Source of the DNA: Calonectria ilicicola
Lineage: Eukaryota > Ascomycota > Sordariomycetes > Hypocreales > Nectriaceae
Direction: 5' to 3'
DNA: 64,000 nucleotides
NCBI GenBank assembly: GCA_020809705.1
Contig: CP085827.1
Location: 1,984,001-2,048,000 of the forward strand
Part shown: in pieces, positions 12,360 to 23,192 of the stretch
How positions within the stretch are numbered: position 1 is the stretch's first letter
Layout of the letters: every line of letters starts with the position of its first letter
Notes under the pieces: generated by a model
What the model was told of the DNA's origin: nothing
The model's input: only the letters and a program-made list of their open reading frames with translations
Database searches by the model: none
Program-made: the position numbers and the translations under genes

Positions 12360-12526
12360 CTTTGGACGTGTCACACACAGTACACAATCATTGCAATGAT
12401 TATCTCGGTATCCTGTACTTTAAACTAGAGCCCTGTTGGCCATGATAGTCAAACTCCGCACCATCAATCTCCGAAATCATGTGACGGCAAACCTTTACCC
12501 CCCATCAATTGATTGCCTTCCAGTTG

Positions 12527-12534
12527 TATAAATA
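12527..12534 (+). promoter_or_regulatory. TATA box of the NAD(P)-binding protein gene
   Basis: TATAAATA, 91 bases before the start codon at 12618, in the 258-base gap after the SDR gene. Confidence 0.55.
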
Positions 12535-12617
12535 GAGGGACAAAATCCTCTCAGTGTGTTCTCCCCGACTCTGTCTTGCTCCGCTTGTCATCAGCCCAAG
12601 TCACATCAGTAGACACC

Positions 12618-13399
12618 ATGCATCTTCTCATTTTAGGAGCCAGCGGTAGAACAGGTGTATACGGTTGCAATTACGCTCTTGAACAAGGTAAGCAACTTAG
12701 CCTTTTTCCCTTGAAGCTATTCCTTCAGCCGTTCGCGCAAAGAAAATTAGGACATCCCGTAAGCAACTGGCCTTTCCCACGCTAACTAATGGGCTTACAG
12801 GCCACCGCGTTACCGCTATTGTCAGAGACGCCAAGGCTATTAAGCCGCATACTAACCTCACTGTCATTGAGGGTTCAATCGAGTCTAAGGAGGTTATAGA
12901 CAATGCGTTCAGAACCACCAGTGGACCTATTGATGCTGCGCTGGAATTCCTCAACCCCAGTAAAGAATCCGCGCCACGACTTCTAGCCGACGTCACTTCT
13001 AAAATAGCATATAAGCTTCGTCATCAGCATCACAAACCAGAGATTAAACCGCGTCTAGTCGTAATGAGCGCCGTTGGTGTCGGAGAAAGCCGCAAAGTGG
13101 CGCCGTTTCTTGCCAAGTTTCTCATCGATCATCATGGCGATACATCCAGGATTTACAAGGATCATGAAGCTGTCAATGCCGAGATTGAGGAAAATTGTGG
13201 AGTTGATCTCCAATGGACACTGGTAATGGCTGTTGGGCTCGGGACCGCCGGCCTTAAACCCGTGAAGGCATTTGGTCCCACAGAATCCGGGGCGGGCTGG
13301 TACGTCAGCCGTGAGAGCGTAGCCAGGTGGATGATCGACGTTGCAGTGGGAAGGATGGCCGACAGGTTTAGTAACCAGAGAGTCATTGTTTCAAATTGA
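12618..13399 (+). CDS. NAD(P)-binding (NmrA-like, atypical SDR) protein
   Basis: Exons 12618-12687 and 12801-13399 (113-nt intron with GTAAGC donor, GCTAAC branch and TTACAG acceptor) code for 222 residues. The N-terminus has the GASGRTG nucleotide-binding loop (residues 7-13) followed by a VTAIVRD strand, typical of NmrA-like or flavin-reductase-like atypical SDRs. VVMSAVGVG matches the strand-4 region. These proteins bind NAD(P)H and act as reductases or redox sensors; there is no YxxxK pair, as expected for the subgroup. It lies in tandem behind a classical SDR, suggesting a shared role in small-molecule metabolism. The substrate is unknown. Confidence 0.85.
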
Positions 13400-14350
13400 T
13401 GAAATATTGGGCTGGTCAAGGCGGTTCACAGTGACTGGGTAAGCCTAGAATAGATAAAATTTCCACAGTCACCAAAGTAAAGAGTAAATGAGAAAGCATC
13501 GCGGAGGGTTCTTCTCGGCACTTTTGGCGTCCAAACTTAGTTGTTGAATAATTAGGAAATAGCTCCTCGCTAGTGGGGTATGCCGCTGGGAGTAGGCATG
13601 AGTGAGCTGTTTCTCAAGCCAGCCACGCGGCTCTCGTCTCGTGGCTGAGTCTGACTTCCACTGGAACGCTCGGATCTACAATAAAGAGCATCATCCGGCT
13701 CTAGAGCAATGCCACAGTTGCATGCCCACCTGGCTTATCGGTATCTAGTCCGAGGCCAAGACTTTAGTACGAGAAGCGCTGGTTAGCGCGCCATTTCCAT
13801 ACCCGACCCTGTGCTAAAGTCCAGTCAATATTCTGGGTGATCCACAGGTCATGTTTAGCGATCAACATGCGCTGAATATGGCAGATATGGAGCGAAATAT
13901 AGGGCTTATATTTTCCCCACGAATCACTGCCAAAAAATCGCAAAATAGCAGCTAGCGGATCCTCTTGGCTACATACAGTGCATTGATTGGCAACAAAAAT
14001 CCCCTCTTTATTGTGTACAGCTTTCCCACTTGATGCCACCTTCCGCATTCAGAGGTCGTCCGAGCCAAAAGGTACCGGAAGTTCCCTGAACTACGATAAG
14101 CCATATTCAGCAGTTCACAGCCAGATGCAAAGGACTATTTTCTCCAACTTCCAAATTTGGTTCGCATTGTATGGAACATGGTCCTTTTGGTGGACAAAAG
14201 GACTTTTAACCGTTAAAAACCTGTGCTCAGTGGCCATTAAACGAGGTACCACAACCTCTAGTTAAAAAGTATTTAAGCATAAAAATAAGGCCATCTCCTC
14301 CACGTATCGGTGACTTGTCCTCTTTATTTTTCCATACTCGAGATTTGAAA
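13400..14350. other. Intergenic region and carboxypeptidase promoter
   Basis: 951 bases with no supported gene. The frame at 13764-14048 (minus) has no recognisable content. The region just before 14351 is AT-rich (tatttaagcataaaaataagg near 14268) and is likely the carboxypeptidase core promoter. Confidence 0.5.
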
Positions 14351-15673
14351 ATGAAGGTTTCGTCTCTGTGTGCGCTTGCAGCGCTTAGCTCCGTGACTTC
14401 AGGATGTCTTCTTCCTGAGGAACGGGAAGAAGGCGGGCTGAAGACAGTTGTCCGCCGCCAGACGAGCACCGGAACGCCCATTGGCACCGGCGATAGATTC
14501 AACGGTGGTTCGACAGCGCCTCGAGGGCTGGGAACCCAATCCACCAGCTTCAGCACGCTTTTGAATGTCAATGAGATCAAGAGTGGCCTGCAGGCCCTTT
14601 CCAGTATTTATGGGGTTCAAACATTCGAGACTCCGTACAAGACCTACGAGGGCGCCACTGTCCTTGGAGCCAAGGTTGGAGGCACTGGAGGCACATGCAC
14701 TGATGCCTATCGCGTTTTTTTTAACGGAAACATCCACGCGCGAGAGCGTGGATCCATGGACAGCGTCCTTTATTTCATTTCTGATCTCTTGTACGCGAAC
14801 AAGAACAATGTTGGCTTGACGTATGGGTCAAAGAGTTATACCAACGCACAAGTCAAGACTGCCTTGTCAGCAGGAATCGTCTTCATCCCGCTGAGCAACC
14901 CCGATGGCGTGGCTTATGATCAGTCAACAAACTCATGCTGGCGAAAGAATCGCAACCCCAACTCGGGTGGATCCAAAGGTGTGGATCTGAACCGCAACTT
15001 CGACTTTGTATGGGACTTCAAGAACCAATTCGCGTCCAGCGTTCAGTCGAGTGTCGCTTCGACTTCACCAAGCTCCGAGACGTACCACGGAACCAGCGCC
15101 TTCTCTGAGCCAGAGACCAAGAACATTAAATGGGTATTCGACACATACTCCAAAGTCCGTTGGTTCGTGGACCTACACTCCTACGCTGGCGACGTGCTTT
15201 ATAGCTGGGGAAGTGACGAGAACCAATCTCAATACTCCTACATGAACTTTATGAATAGCACTTACAACAGTGTTCGTGGCATCCTTTCCGACACTCCAGG
15301 CTCGGGCAGAGGATATGGAGAGTACACACCCAAGGCGGAGCTTGACGCCAACCTGGCTGCAGCCCAGCGCATGACTTCTGCCATGACGGCAGGTGGTGGT
15401 GGTAGCTCCTACACGGCCATGCAAGCCGCAGCCCTGTATCCTACATCGGGCGCGAGTGATGACTATGCCTACTCTCGTCACTTTGCTGATTCAAGCAAGA
15501 ATCTTGTTCACGCCTACACGGTGGAGTTTGGATTTGGTAACAACGCCGCATCTTGCCCTTTCTACCCAACGGTGTCCCAGTACAACTCCAACCTAAAGGC
15601 GACCAGTGCTGGTTTCATGGAGCTTCTATTGTCCGCTGTCGAGCTTGGACTTGGTGATGCGACGACGTGTTAA
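14351..15673 (+). CDS. Secreted zinc carboxypeptidase (peptidase family M14)
   Basis: Intronless, 440 residues. The ATG at 14351 opens a signal peptide (MKVSSLCALAALSSVTSG, about residues 1-18). Zinc ligands are His129 and Glu132 in the HARERG motif and His276 in DLHSYAGD. The catalytic Glu392 lies in VEFGFG. CWRKNRNPN and GVDLNRNFD carry the substrate-binding Arg/Asn residues of the carboxypeptidase A fold. The enzyme should remove C-terminal residues from peptides outside the cell. The pro-region before the catalytic domain is short (about 45-70 residues) compared with the roughly 100-residue propeptide of animal carboxypeptidase A. It contains VVRRQ, a possible processing site. Extracellular M14 enzymes are common in saprotrophic and insect-pathogenic fungi, which is context only. 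Confidence 0.93.
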   Translation: MKVSSLCALAALSSVTSGCLLPEEREEGGLKTVVRRQTSTGTPIGTGDRFNGGSTAPRGLGTQSTSFSTLLNVNEIKSGLQALSSIYGVQTFETPYKTYEGATVLGAKVGGTGGTCTDAYRVFFNGNIHARERGSMDSVLYFISDLLYANKNNVGLTYGSKSYTNAQVKTALSAGIVFIPLSNPDGVAYDQSTNSCWRKNRNPNSGGSKGVDLNRNFDFVWDFKNQFASSVQSSVASTSPSSETYHGTSAFSEPETKNIKWVFDTYSKVRWFVDLHSYAGDVLYSWGSDENQSQYSYMNFMNSTYNSVRGILSDTPGSGRGYGEYTPKAELDANLAAAQRMTSAMTAGGGGSSYTAMQAAALYPTSGASDDYAYSRHFADSSKNLVHAYTVEFGFGNNAASCPFYPTVSQYNSNLKATSAGFMELLLSAVELGLGDATTC

Positions 15674-16303
15674 TTTGGGGCTGTCCGTATAGTCTAATGG
15701 TCATATACTTACAATACATTTCATTCTCGTTCAGAAGAACAACTCAGCCCAGTGAAGTCAATTCAAATAAATCATGATTGATGTAACGTGTATACCATTT
15801 TCCTACTATGTAAAGGTGGAGAGCTACAAAGCTTTCTTGTAAAAGTCCACCTTACAGAACAACTACTTACCTGAGGGAGTGTTTATTCATCCTCCATATT
15901 CAGAAGACGCCGAGTGATGATAGCCCAGAGCCAAGCCAAGACCTTTAAGTCTTGAAGTACTGGATTTCCTTCCTTATTTTGTCTAATTTCTTTTATAAGA
16001 AAATGCCGGCTTGTTTCCCTATTTTCTTCTTTGCTTGACTGTTGTATAAACAAGCTCGGGGTTTCAATTTATGAACAGAAACGGGATTTTTGCACGTGAA
16101 CGAGGTTTTTGTGATATAGAAATTTATATTAATAAGATAAAAGATAAAAAAAAACGGGTAGATTAAGAGAAAGCACTTTCTCTTGGTTGGCCACCTGAAG
16201 CCGAGGGGGCCGAACTACCATATACAAGAATAAAATCCTAGCCAATCCAGGCCATATCCATATTCCATAGGAGGTTGAAGAATTAATTCCATAGAAATTG
16301 AGA
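15674..16303. other. Intergenic 3' region between convergent genes
   Basis: 630 AT-rich bases between the 3' ends of the carboxypeptidase (plus) and LysM (minus) genes, with likely poly(A) signals for both. No gene seen. Confidence 0.55.
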
Positions 16304-17149
16304 TCACGACAGCTCTGTGTAATCATCTTCCAACAACGTACAGTTGATAGGAAGAGTGATGGGTGGAGCCGTGCCGCCATGCAGAGCAATGTAACTGTAG
16401 TTGTATGTAGGGCTGAGCGACATAATTTGACCAACCGTAGTGCCATATTTGTCTGCCAGATCCTTGTACACACCTTCAGAGAATGAATATGGTTGCATAA
16501 TGCATTGACTAGGTGAGCATTGTGGAATCTTGATAAATTCACCGGATGGTAGAACATCATCTGCGCCATAGTCGCCCCCGACGCCTTTGGACGGAGAAAT
16601 ACCGTCAATAATAGTAACGTTAGGAGTGGTCAAACCCATAACAGCGTCAACTGTTATGTTCAAACGGGTCGCGATTTTGGTGTAAGTATCTCCATTAAAT
16701 GTGCGGTAAAGACGTGGTCCCCCAAGAATGCAGTCGCGCGTCCCTGGGCCCGAGAGAAGACAAGTATCATTATCTGGGTCACATTTCTGAGCAGGAATGT
16801 ATATCTTCTGTCCAACATTGGGCACGATGGTCACATCAGCCACTACAGAAATCAGTGATTAGTTTCATTCATCATTTCAAGAATAGGGTTGTTCGAGCCT
16901 GAGCTTCAGATGTGACAACAAGAATCATCTCTTACTCAGATTTTCACGACCAATGTCGCAGACTCCACGGCCTGTCTGGTTGGCAACATCAAACACAGTT
17001 GTGTTTTCAACGGTAACAGTAAATATGTATGCAGTAGTGTTCAGAGCAGACTCGTCGCAGGTAGCCCTAGGCATCAAGGGATGGGCAAATGGTACGGCCG
17101 ATGCCAGAAGGGCACCGTTGAAGATGGTTAAAAGAGCGTACAACAACAT
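16304..17149 (-). CDS. Secreted LysM-domain protein (effector-like)
   Basis: Exons 16936-17149 and 16842-16304 on the minus strand (93-nt intron) code for 250 residues. The junction makes a Met codon from A plus TG. A signal peptide (about residues 1-18, ending ASA) is followed by two cysteine-bounded LysM-like modules. The first runs from about residue 30 to 92 (CDESALNTT to IYIPAQKC) and the second from about 105 to 180 (LYRTFNGDTYTKIATRLN to FIKIPQC). A third, weaker module may follow (YSFSEGVYKDLADKYGTT). LysM modules bind chitin or other GlcNAc polymers. Secreted fungal LysM proteins without enzyme domains often shield the wall or sequester chitin fragments during host contact. There are many N-x-S/T sites. 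Function in this species is inferred. Confidence 0.87.
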
Positions 17150-18598
17150 TGTAAATGATCAAAGAAGTAAATAAAGAAATAACCGAATGAAGATGGAAGA
17201 TAAAAAAGAAACTTTGAGAATAACGAGTGTATGATGGTTAGAATGACTTGGGCAAAGAGTGTTGTGAGAACTATACTGGAATTATCTTCAGCAACATTCT
17301 ATCTTTAAACAATGCGGCAAATATATACTATTTATTGTCAGATCATATTTTTAAGTAATGGTAACTAGGATGCATAATCTGGCCATAGTAGTCAGACTCT
17401 AACATCGAATAAGTGGTCTGTATCATCCAAGGTGTGCAATATTGACCCGCTTATTCCTTCTTTCGTCATCTATGAGTAGAAGGAATATTACTGTAAAGAA
17501 GAGCATTTACTACTAAACAGGAAATACTTGGGAGATGAAGCGATACTCCAGGAGTCAACTCTCGAATGTTTTTAGGTACCACTAACATTGCAACCACAAC
17601 GGCACGAATGGAATTTAGTTCGCACATCGGAGAGGCTTCCACTTTAGATCATAACTCGGCTTTCGGCATGGGAATCTTTCCACCTCCATGGCACAGCACC
17701 GGCTTAAATCCGCGTATGGCATTCGGAGAGGACCATTCTTGGACCAGGCATACGTAATTTGCGGGGTAAATTATTAGAAAAAAAAATTAAACAAATATGA
17801 AAGGAGTAGTTCATACAGCCGTCTATACAAAATGCCATGTTACAGGTCAAATCCCTCGTTTGTCGAGAGTAGGCTGGTCCGGCAATATCAATCTGATTGG
17901 ACTGCGACATCTATGGGATGGGAGTAATCGTTGCGAACTTTGTTGCTTCAGAACAATATTTCGAGAATGTAGCATCCAGTCAACAAACGAGATAATGTGC
18001 GTACAGGAAATGGGAAGTCATACGCAAAGGCTTTCCAGGGGTGGAAATGGTTCCAAAAAAAAGAATTAGCCTGCTAAGGGATAGAAGATGAACCTAATCA
18101 ATCAAGAAACTTGCCTATCCCTATGTACCCATAACAAAAGTCGCAAAAGGTCTAGTGGGGAAGGCAATGGCATTAATTGCCCCGCGTTGGTAGCATTACA
18201 CCGCTCACAAATGTTGCAGCCGATGTCGGGATGTCACCCTTCAGGAAATCTCGCCATTTACATCTGAATAAGGACAAGCCCCGGAACTTATTAGCTCATT
18301 TTTGACTCGCACCGCCAACGTCGCAAGCTACGGTAGTGGTATTTACGGCAGACTTGTCGCACATAGTCCTAGAAAAGAACAGATTTTGGCCGCAAAAGAG
18401 CCGAAAAGTACGACGAAAAGTACGGCGACGTAGTTTTATCTTAATGAACCTTGATTTTTTGACTCTCGATCCTAAGAGTGTGAGAGGTAAGGTGAATGGG
18501 GGATTTTGAAATAGCTTTGAACTATTATACTGTTTCAATCGTTGTTCTAAATGCTTGAGCCTCATACAACCTTGCCAAGCATCATTGTAGTGCAACGT
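17150..18598. other. Intergenic region with a possible LysM fragment
   Basis: 1.45 kb between two minus-strand genes. It holds the LysM gene promoter and several short frames without recognisable content (for example the 90-codon ATG frame 17797-18069, plus). A short LysM-like fragment is listed separately. Confidence 0.5.
18296..18372 (-). pseudogene. Possible relic of a LysM N-terminal segment
   Basis: Read on the minus strand this stretch encodes RTMCDKSAVNTT, very like RATCDESALNTT at the start of the first LysM module of the gene at 16304-17149. The DNA agrees at 21 of 25 positions across the core (18346-18370 against 17045-17069), and two of the four differences are C/T transitions. 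No intact reading frame or second module follows. It may be a decayed tandem duplicate or a chance similarity; the match is short. Confidence 0.25.
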
Positions 18599-20371
18599 TT
18601 ATTGAGCAAAGTTTGCCGTAAGACATCTCAGATTGCCTTTTTGTGTCGCATTCTCCCGCAACTTGGTTCTTGCAAGTTCACAAACTTCGGATAGCTTGAA
18701 CTTTTTCCCCAGCCTCTCACCCTCTGAGATCATACAAGCGACTATGCCTGCGGTAAGTGGTGCAGCTGGAGATAACAATCAGTAAATATTTGAACTCTTG
18801 GCCAGAATACCATCTTGTCAAACGGATATAGGGCACCATTGCACTACGCATTAGCGGAGTGTCACTTCATTTTTGCCGTAGCCGGCAATATGACGCATCT
18901 TTTATCGCTTGCAAATTAACGATATAAAATAAATTGACATACCAAAAGAAGTACCGTTTATCAATTTCCTGTCAACAGCCAAAGGCTCTAGATCCAAAAG
19001 TTCTAGGTCGAAGCCAGGAGCCACAATGTCAAGCCCTAGTTGCCAGTTAGATGGTTCAGTTATATTCTATCATGCATGGCGACGACTTACAATTTCCATG
19101 ATTGAATTCTTCGGTTCTTTTATAATTTTTATCGCATGCCCCAACCGTAATAGTTGCAGGGTGTGTAGCCGGAATCCTAGTGACATTGTCGATGTTTATC
19201 TGGAAGAATATTAGCTTTCGTGACCAACACCAAACTGCTGCACTTTACACCACACTTACCCCCTCGTTTCCTGCTGAAGCAACAATGACACAATAGCGAG
19301 CTAATATACTAAACCAATTTGATACAATTTGGGGATTCCCACCGGTCTCGTATGTAAGTCCCCAAGAGCAATTGATCACAGATGGGAATTTCTCATTCTC
19401 AAAATTCGCATCAGTTCGAATCAAAGTCAGGAGCCTCATTTGCTGGATATATCCTTTGATATAATTGTCTATGGCTTCCTCCCTCGCCACCTCGTCTTTA
19501 ATTGCGTCGAATAAATCGAGTTCAGCGTTAATTGAAGCACGGCTTGTGCTCACAGTGATTAGATTAGCTGCAGGGGCAGTGCCGCTGAGGTTACCAACTG
19601 CGCATTTGCTCACCAAAACACCATGCGCTTTTGAATTGTAGGCCTGGGGCTCCTTTCCATCAAGGGATATATTCCTAATGTTACGATTTTTAAACTCCTA
19701 ATTTTTCAAAGCCTCTGTTAATGATAGTGTCCCAATATGAAAGGACCATGTGTAATTTGATGGGAATGCGCTTACAGCATCATTAGGATTGACCTTGAAG
19801 TCATCACGTTCAATGACATAGACATTGACACCCTTGCCTTGGGACTTCGGACAATTCCAGGGGAGCTTTTCTTTAGGTGGTGTAGTAGAGCTCTTATCTT
19901 TTTGTAATGGAGGCGAGGTCGTTTCTTTCGGCGGTGCAGGTGAGATCGTCCCCAGTCCCCAATGGCCCGCTTTCATCTCTGTATAAGGCGCATTTCCAAG
20001 GGCCCAGGACTCATCATTTACCACCGGGCGGTCTCTGTCAATTGCTTTCACCTTATTGAATATTAGCGAACAGCCGGGAACAAACACGATTTAGTACTTG
20101 CTATTCTCTGTTCATTCTGAATTTTTTCCATGACTTCAAGAGTAAATATGCCAGCATATACAAAGAATTGATCCTTGTCATTGTTGTACCGCCATGTGAT
20201 TCTCGAGGTTCCGGCAGAGCTGCGGATAGTTTCACACCATTTTTGGACTTGATTGGTATGATCAGCTCGAGCAGCCGATAGATGGTCACCCTCCTTGAGT
20301 TGTACAAGATAATGATCCAGTGGTTTCGGCTTTACGGGAGCCGCAGGTTTGGAAGTAGAAGGCAGACCCAT
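18599..20371 (-). CDS. Subtilisin-like (S8) protein, atypical, non-secreted
   Basis: Six minus-strand exons, 20098-20371, 19776-20044, 19260-19697, 19091-19199, 18943-19035 and 18599-18765, give 449 residues with all phases consistent. Residues 20-98 resemble an inhibitor-I9-type pro-domain (LDHYLVQLKEG to IDRDRPVV). A Pro/Thr/Lys linker (126-153) precedes the S8 domain. His206 (AHGVLVS), the oxyanion Asn in SAGNEG (about 325) and Ser393 (NGTSFAAP) are present. At the Asp position YVIE170RDDF has Glu instead of Asp. There is no signal peptide. It may be a weak or inactive protease or an intracellular regulator. The stop-like TAG at 19698-19700 falls in the third intron. The last intron is 177 nt, longer than the others. 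The first splice junction is the least certain. Confidence 0.8.
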
Positions 20372-21545
20372 TTTGAAAGTGTGGATGGAAAGTATATTTG
20401 TTGAACAATAGTAGAATCAGTCAGCTGGATTGTCTTTGGTGACTAAATTAACGACAGCAATGGAGGAACACAAGAAGTTTTATATACATGTTCATAGCAG
20501 GATCTGGACCGTAAACGCGGCACAGAGATAGAATGACTAGTCAGGTTCCAAGACGTGAGTTTACATGGTCGAGTGTCGGATGACCTAGAAGATCAATAGT
20601 GCCGAGAAAACACAACATTAGTGTGTGGGGAACGGCCAAAATGAGTATAGGGCGTGCTCAGCTTACCTTCTAGGTCAATTGGCACTAATGTAGCTGTGTC
20701 CAGCTGTGCTGAGCATTCCTCTTCCTTTCCGTTCTGGATGCAGGGAAATGACTGGGTATCAAAATGCGATGTTCTGTCTTTTTCTTCTACTTCTTTTTTT
20801 TGTATCCCGACGGGTGATGGGGAGAGGAATCAATGCCCAATCAGAGAATGAAATGGCGAACCATTGTTGAGCATCGCATTCGCATGTTATCATGCAACAC
20901 AGCGGCAATTCAGCCAACCACAAATGAAGTACGATGACCCATTATCTGTCCAGGATCCTAGTATTGCAGCCATCCATGGTTCCAATAATTTTCCATATTA
21001 GTTTAGCGCTGTCGCACTATCGCTATCCTAGCGCTACCCGGGCCGCTTCGGTAAACTCGTCATGTGAGCAAGTTTGTTGAGCTCAAGTGGCTGGGTCGAG
21101 GCCCTCGAAAATATTGAACTAAGCAAACAGAAAAGCTCGATGGATTCGCGAGTATCCCCGTCCGAGCTAGGGGGCTGCATGTCTCAGGTATTCCATCAGA
21201 GAGCGGCCGGCAACAACCATAGTTCCGTCTAGGAACACTGACTAGCCAAGCTCAGCGCCGGGAAGTGTGCCTCAAGGACGCTTGCCACGCTGCACCATGT
21301 CTCCTGCGTCGCTCATAGCGCACAAAGGGAACGAGGTGATTGAGTCGCTAACCTCGCAGTTTGGGCCCCAGCTAAAGACACACACTGTAGCAGGCGCCAT
21401 GTTAAGAAGCTACTCCTCAGTGAGATGCCAGTTGAGTAATACATTAACTTTAACCCATGAATTAACCAACCTGAATCCATTATGTGTGTTGGGCTTTCTA
21501 TAAAAAGTTTTCTTCCCTAGATTCTAAGTAAAAAGTTTCTCCTCG

Positions 21546-21569
21546 GTCAGTTCATATTCGTGAACTGAC
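21546..21569. repeat. Perfect inverted repeat (9-bp stem, 6-base loop)
   Basis: gtcagttca, loop tattcg, then tgaactgac. The arms are exact reverse complements, and outer cctc/gagg bases could extend the stem with a bulge. It may be a foldback-element relic or a chance palindrome. Confidence 0.6.
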
Positions 21570-22974
21570 TAAGTGAGGATGTAATGGATATTCTAGCATG
21601 TCATGACCACCTTACTAGTCGAAGTAAAAAAAAATAACTGTCTGGAGATTACAGTAGTGATGGTTCTTCCAGCTCATACCTTGATACAACCATTTGACCG
21701 TAGTGTGATACCAGCTCTGAGATCTTCACACCCTTTCAAAAGCCACCACGTCGGTTAGCTTGGATAACGAAGAAGACTTGAGAGAAACTCGGCGCGCCAC
21801 TTTCAATGACACCGCGACGAGCTGCTAGCATCTTCTTGATTACACTGATCCCGATGTTCTGGAATTAGAGGCCAGCGGAGAAGGCGATGCCACCGACGTC
21901 TGATCTCTTCTGAAGCATGACCAAATCAAATATGGTTTGATTCGCATTGACAATAGTCAAGACAATAGTCATCGTGGCATATTATTTTTTCTGGAAGGGC
22001 TCAGGCGTCAGGCTCGCTGAGACAAAAGGATGCTCATACGGGGTTTGCACACCAAATTTTGCAACCATTTGAAGGCAGCCTTACGGTTCTGAACCAAAAG
22101 AAGTTTACCGATGAGAAGTAAGAAATCCATGTTGAGTATCGTCAGGTGCTTTGCTAATGGGAAGAAGCGTGCTTGAATCTTCCAAATCTGGCCAAGTTAT
22201 TGAGTAAAGCGATGAATTGGTCATAAATTTGGTTGCGAGCCGTACACAAGGGAGTGTTTGCATTTTTTAGCAATGCTTTAGGAAGGCTGTTAATCGTACG
22301 TACAAATATATGATGGAGCTGGAGTCTACTAATTTACAAGTGTTTAAAAATGAAATAGGATACTTCCAGCTCCATGATTTGCGAATTGAGCTTCCGATAG
22401 CATAGGGCTAGTTCTAGTTGGTACAGTATTATGTAGGCACTTGTACTGCTCTCTTATCAATGCCCTTCGCTGCTTTGGTTCCTATTGGATGTCCTATGAA
22501 AATTTACCTGGCAGCCGATTACTCGGAAGTTGACCCCGAATTGATTTTAGCTGTGAAGAAGCCACCATTGTCGCCAAAACCAGAGAGAAATGTGGATTGC
22601 AACGGGATGGATGCTAGAAACCCCATGGATTGGCTGATATCTTTGATGATCTATCTTTATTTTAGTGCAAGAGGCCAGGAGCTAAAGTGAGGGGAAGTAG
22701 AGAGGTGAGGATGGGAGGTAGGGTGAAAGGGGGTTCCATGACTCATGAAGTACCTATGTCCGTAGACTGTGTCATATGATTTACTAGGAACAAATGCAGT
22801 TACCCAATTATAGCACCGGCACTGCATACACTCATCGTAGCTCTAATCACGGCAATGATACCCAGAATGCGTCTCGCAGTCATGCACTGCACTCGACAAG
22901 AAAAGCGCCGTTTTGTATGAGGGATAAAGCCACAGTTTATACTGTAATCTATTGGTTGGTCTCGTGTAGTAGAT

Positions 22975-23070
22975 ACCAAGGTCTACTTCTCTTTTTACTT
23001 ATATACAAGTCTAGCTATCCAGCAAGGTCAATACACCAAGGTCTACCAGTCCCTGTTTTTACTTAATAAA
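22975..23070. repeat. Imperfect direct repeat
   Basis: The motif accaaggtctac followed by a T-rich tttttactta run occurs twice, about 60 bases apart (near 22975 and 23034). It looks like a local duplication. Confidence 0.5.
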
Positions 23071-23192
23071 ACAACCACATCTAATGCAAGCCAGCCTCGG
23101 ATATACGTACTCTATGATCCCAATTACTTTATGCCAGTCGACTTTCTTTACTGCATGATTGTAATGATGCACCAAGATATTATGTTGATGCT

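Larger units (their letters stand above)
20372..23192. other. Gene-poor stretch with decayed-looking frames and small repeats
   Basis: 2.8 kb with no supported gene. It contains a perfect hairpin at 21546-21569, an imperfect direct repeat at 22975-23070, and an acidic reading frame at 21754-21903 broken by a TAG. The ATG frames at 22418-22690 and 22794-23066 are not recognisable. Confidence 0.5.
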
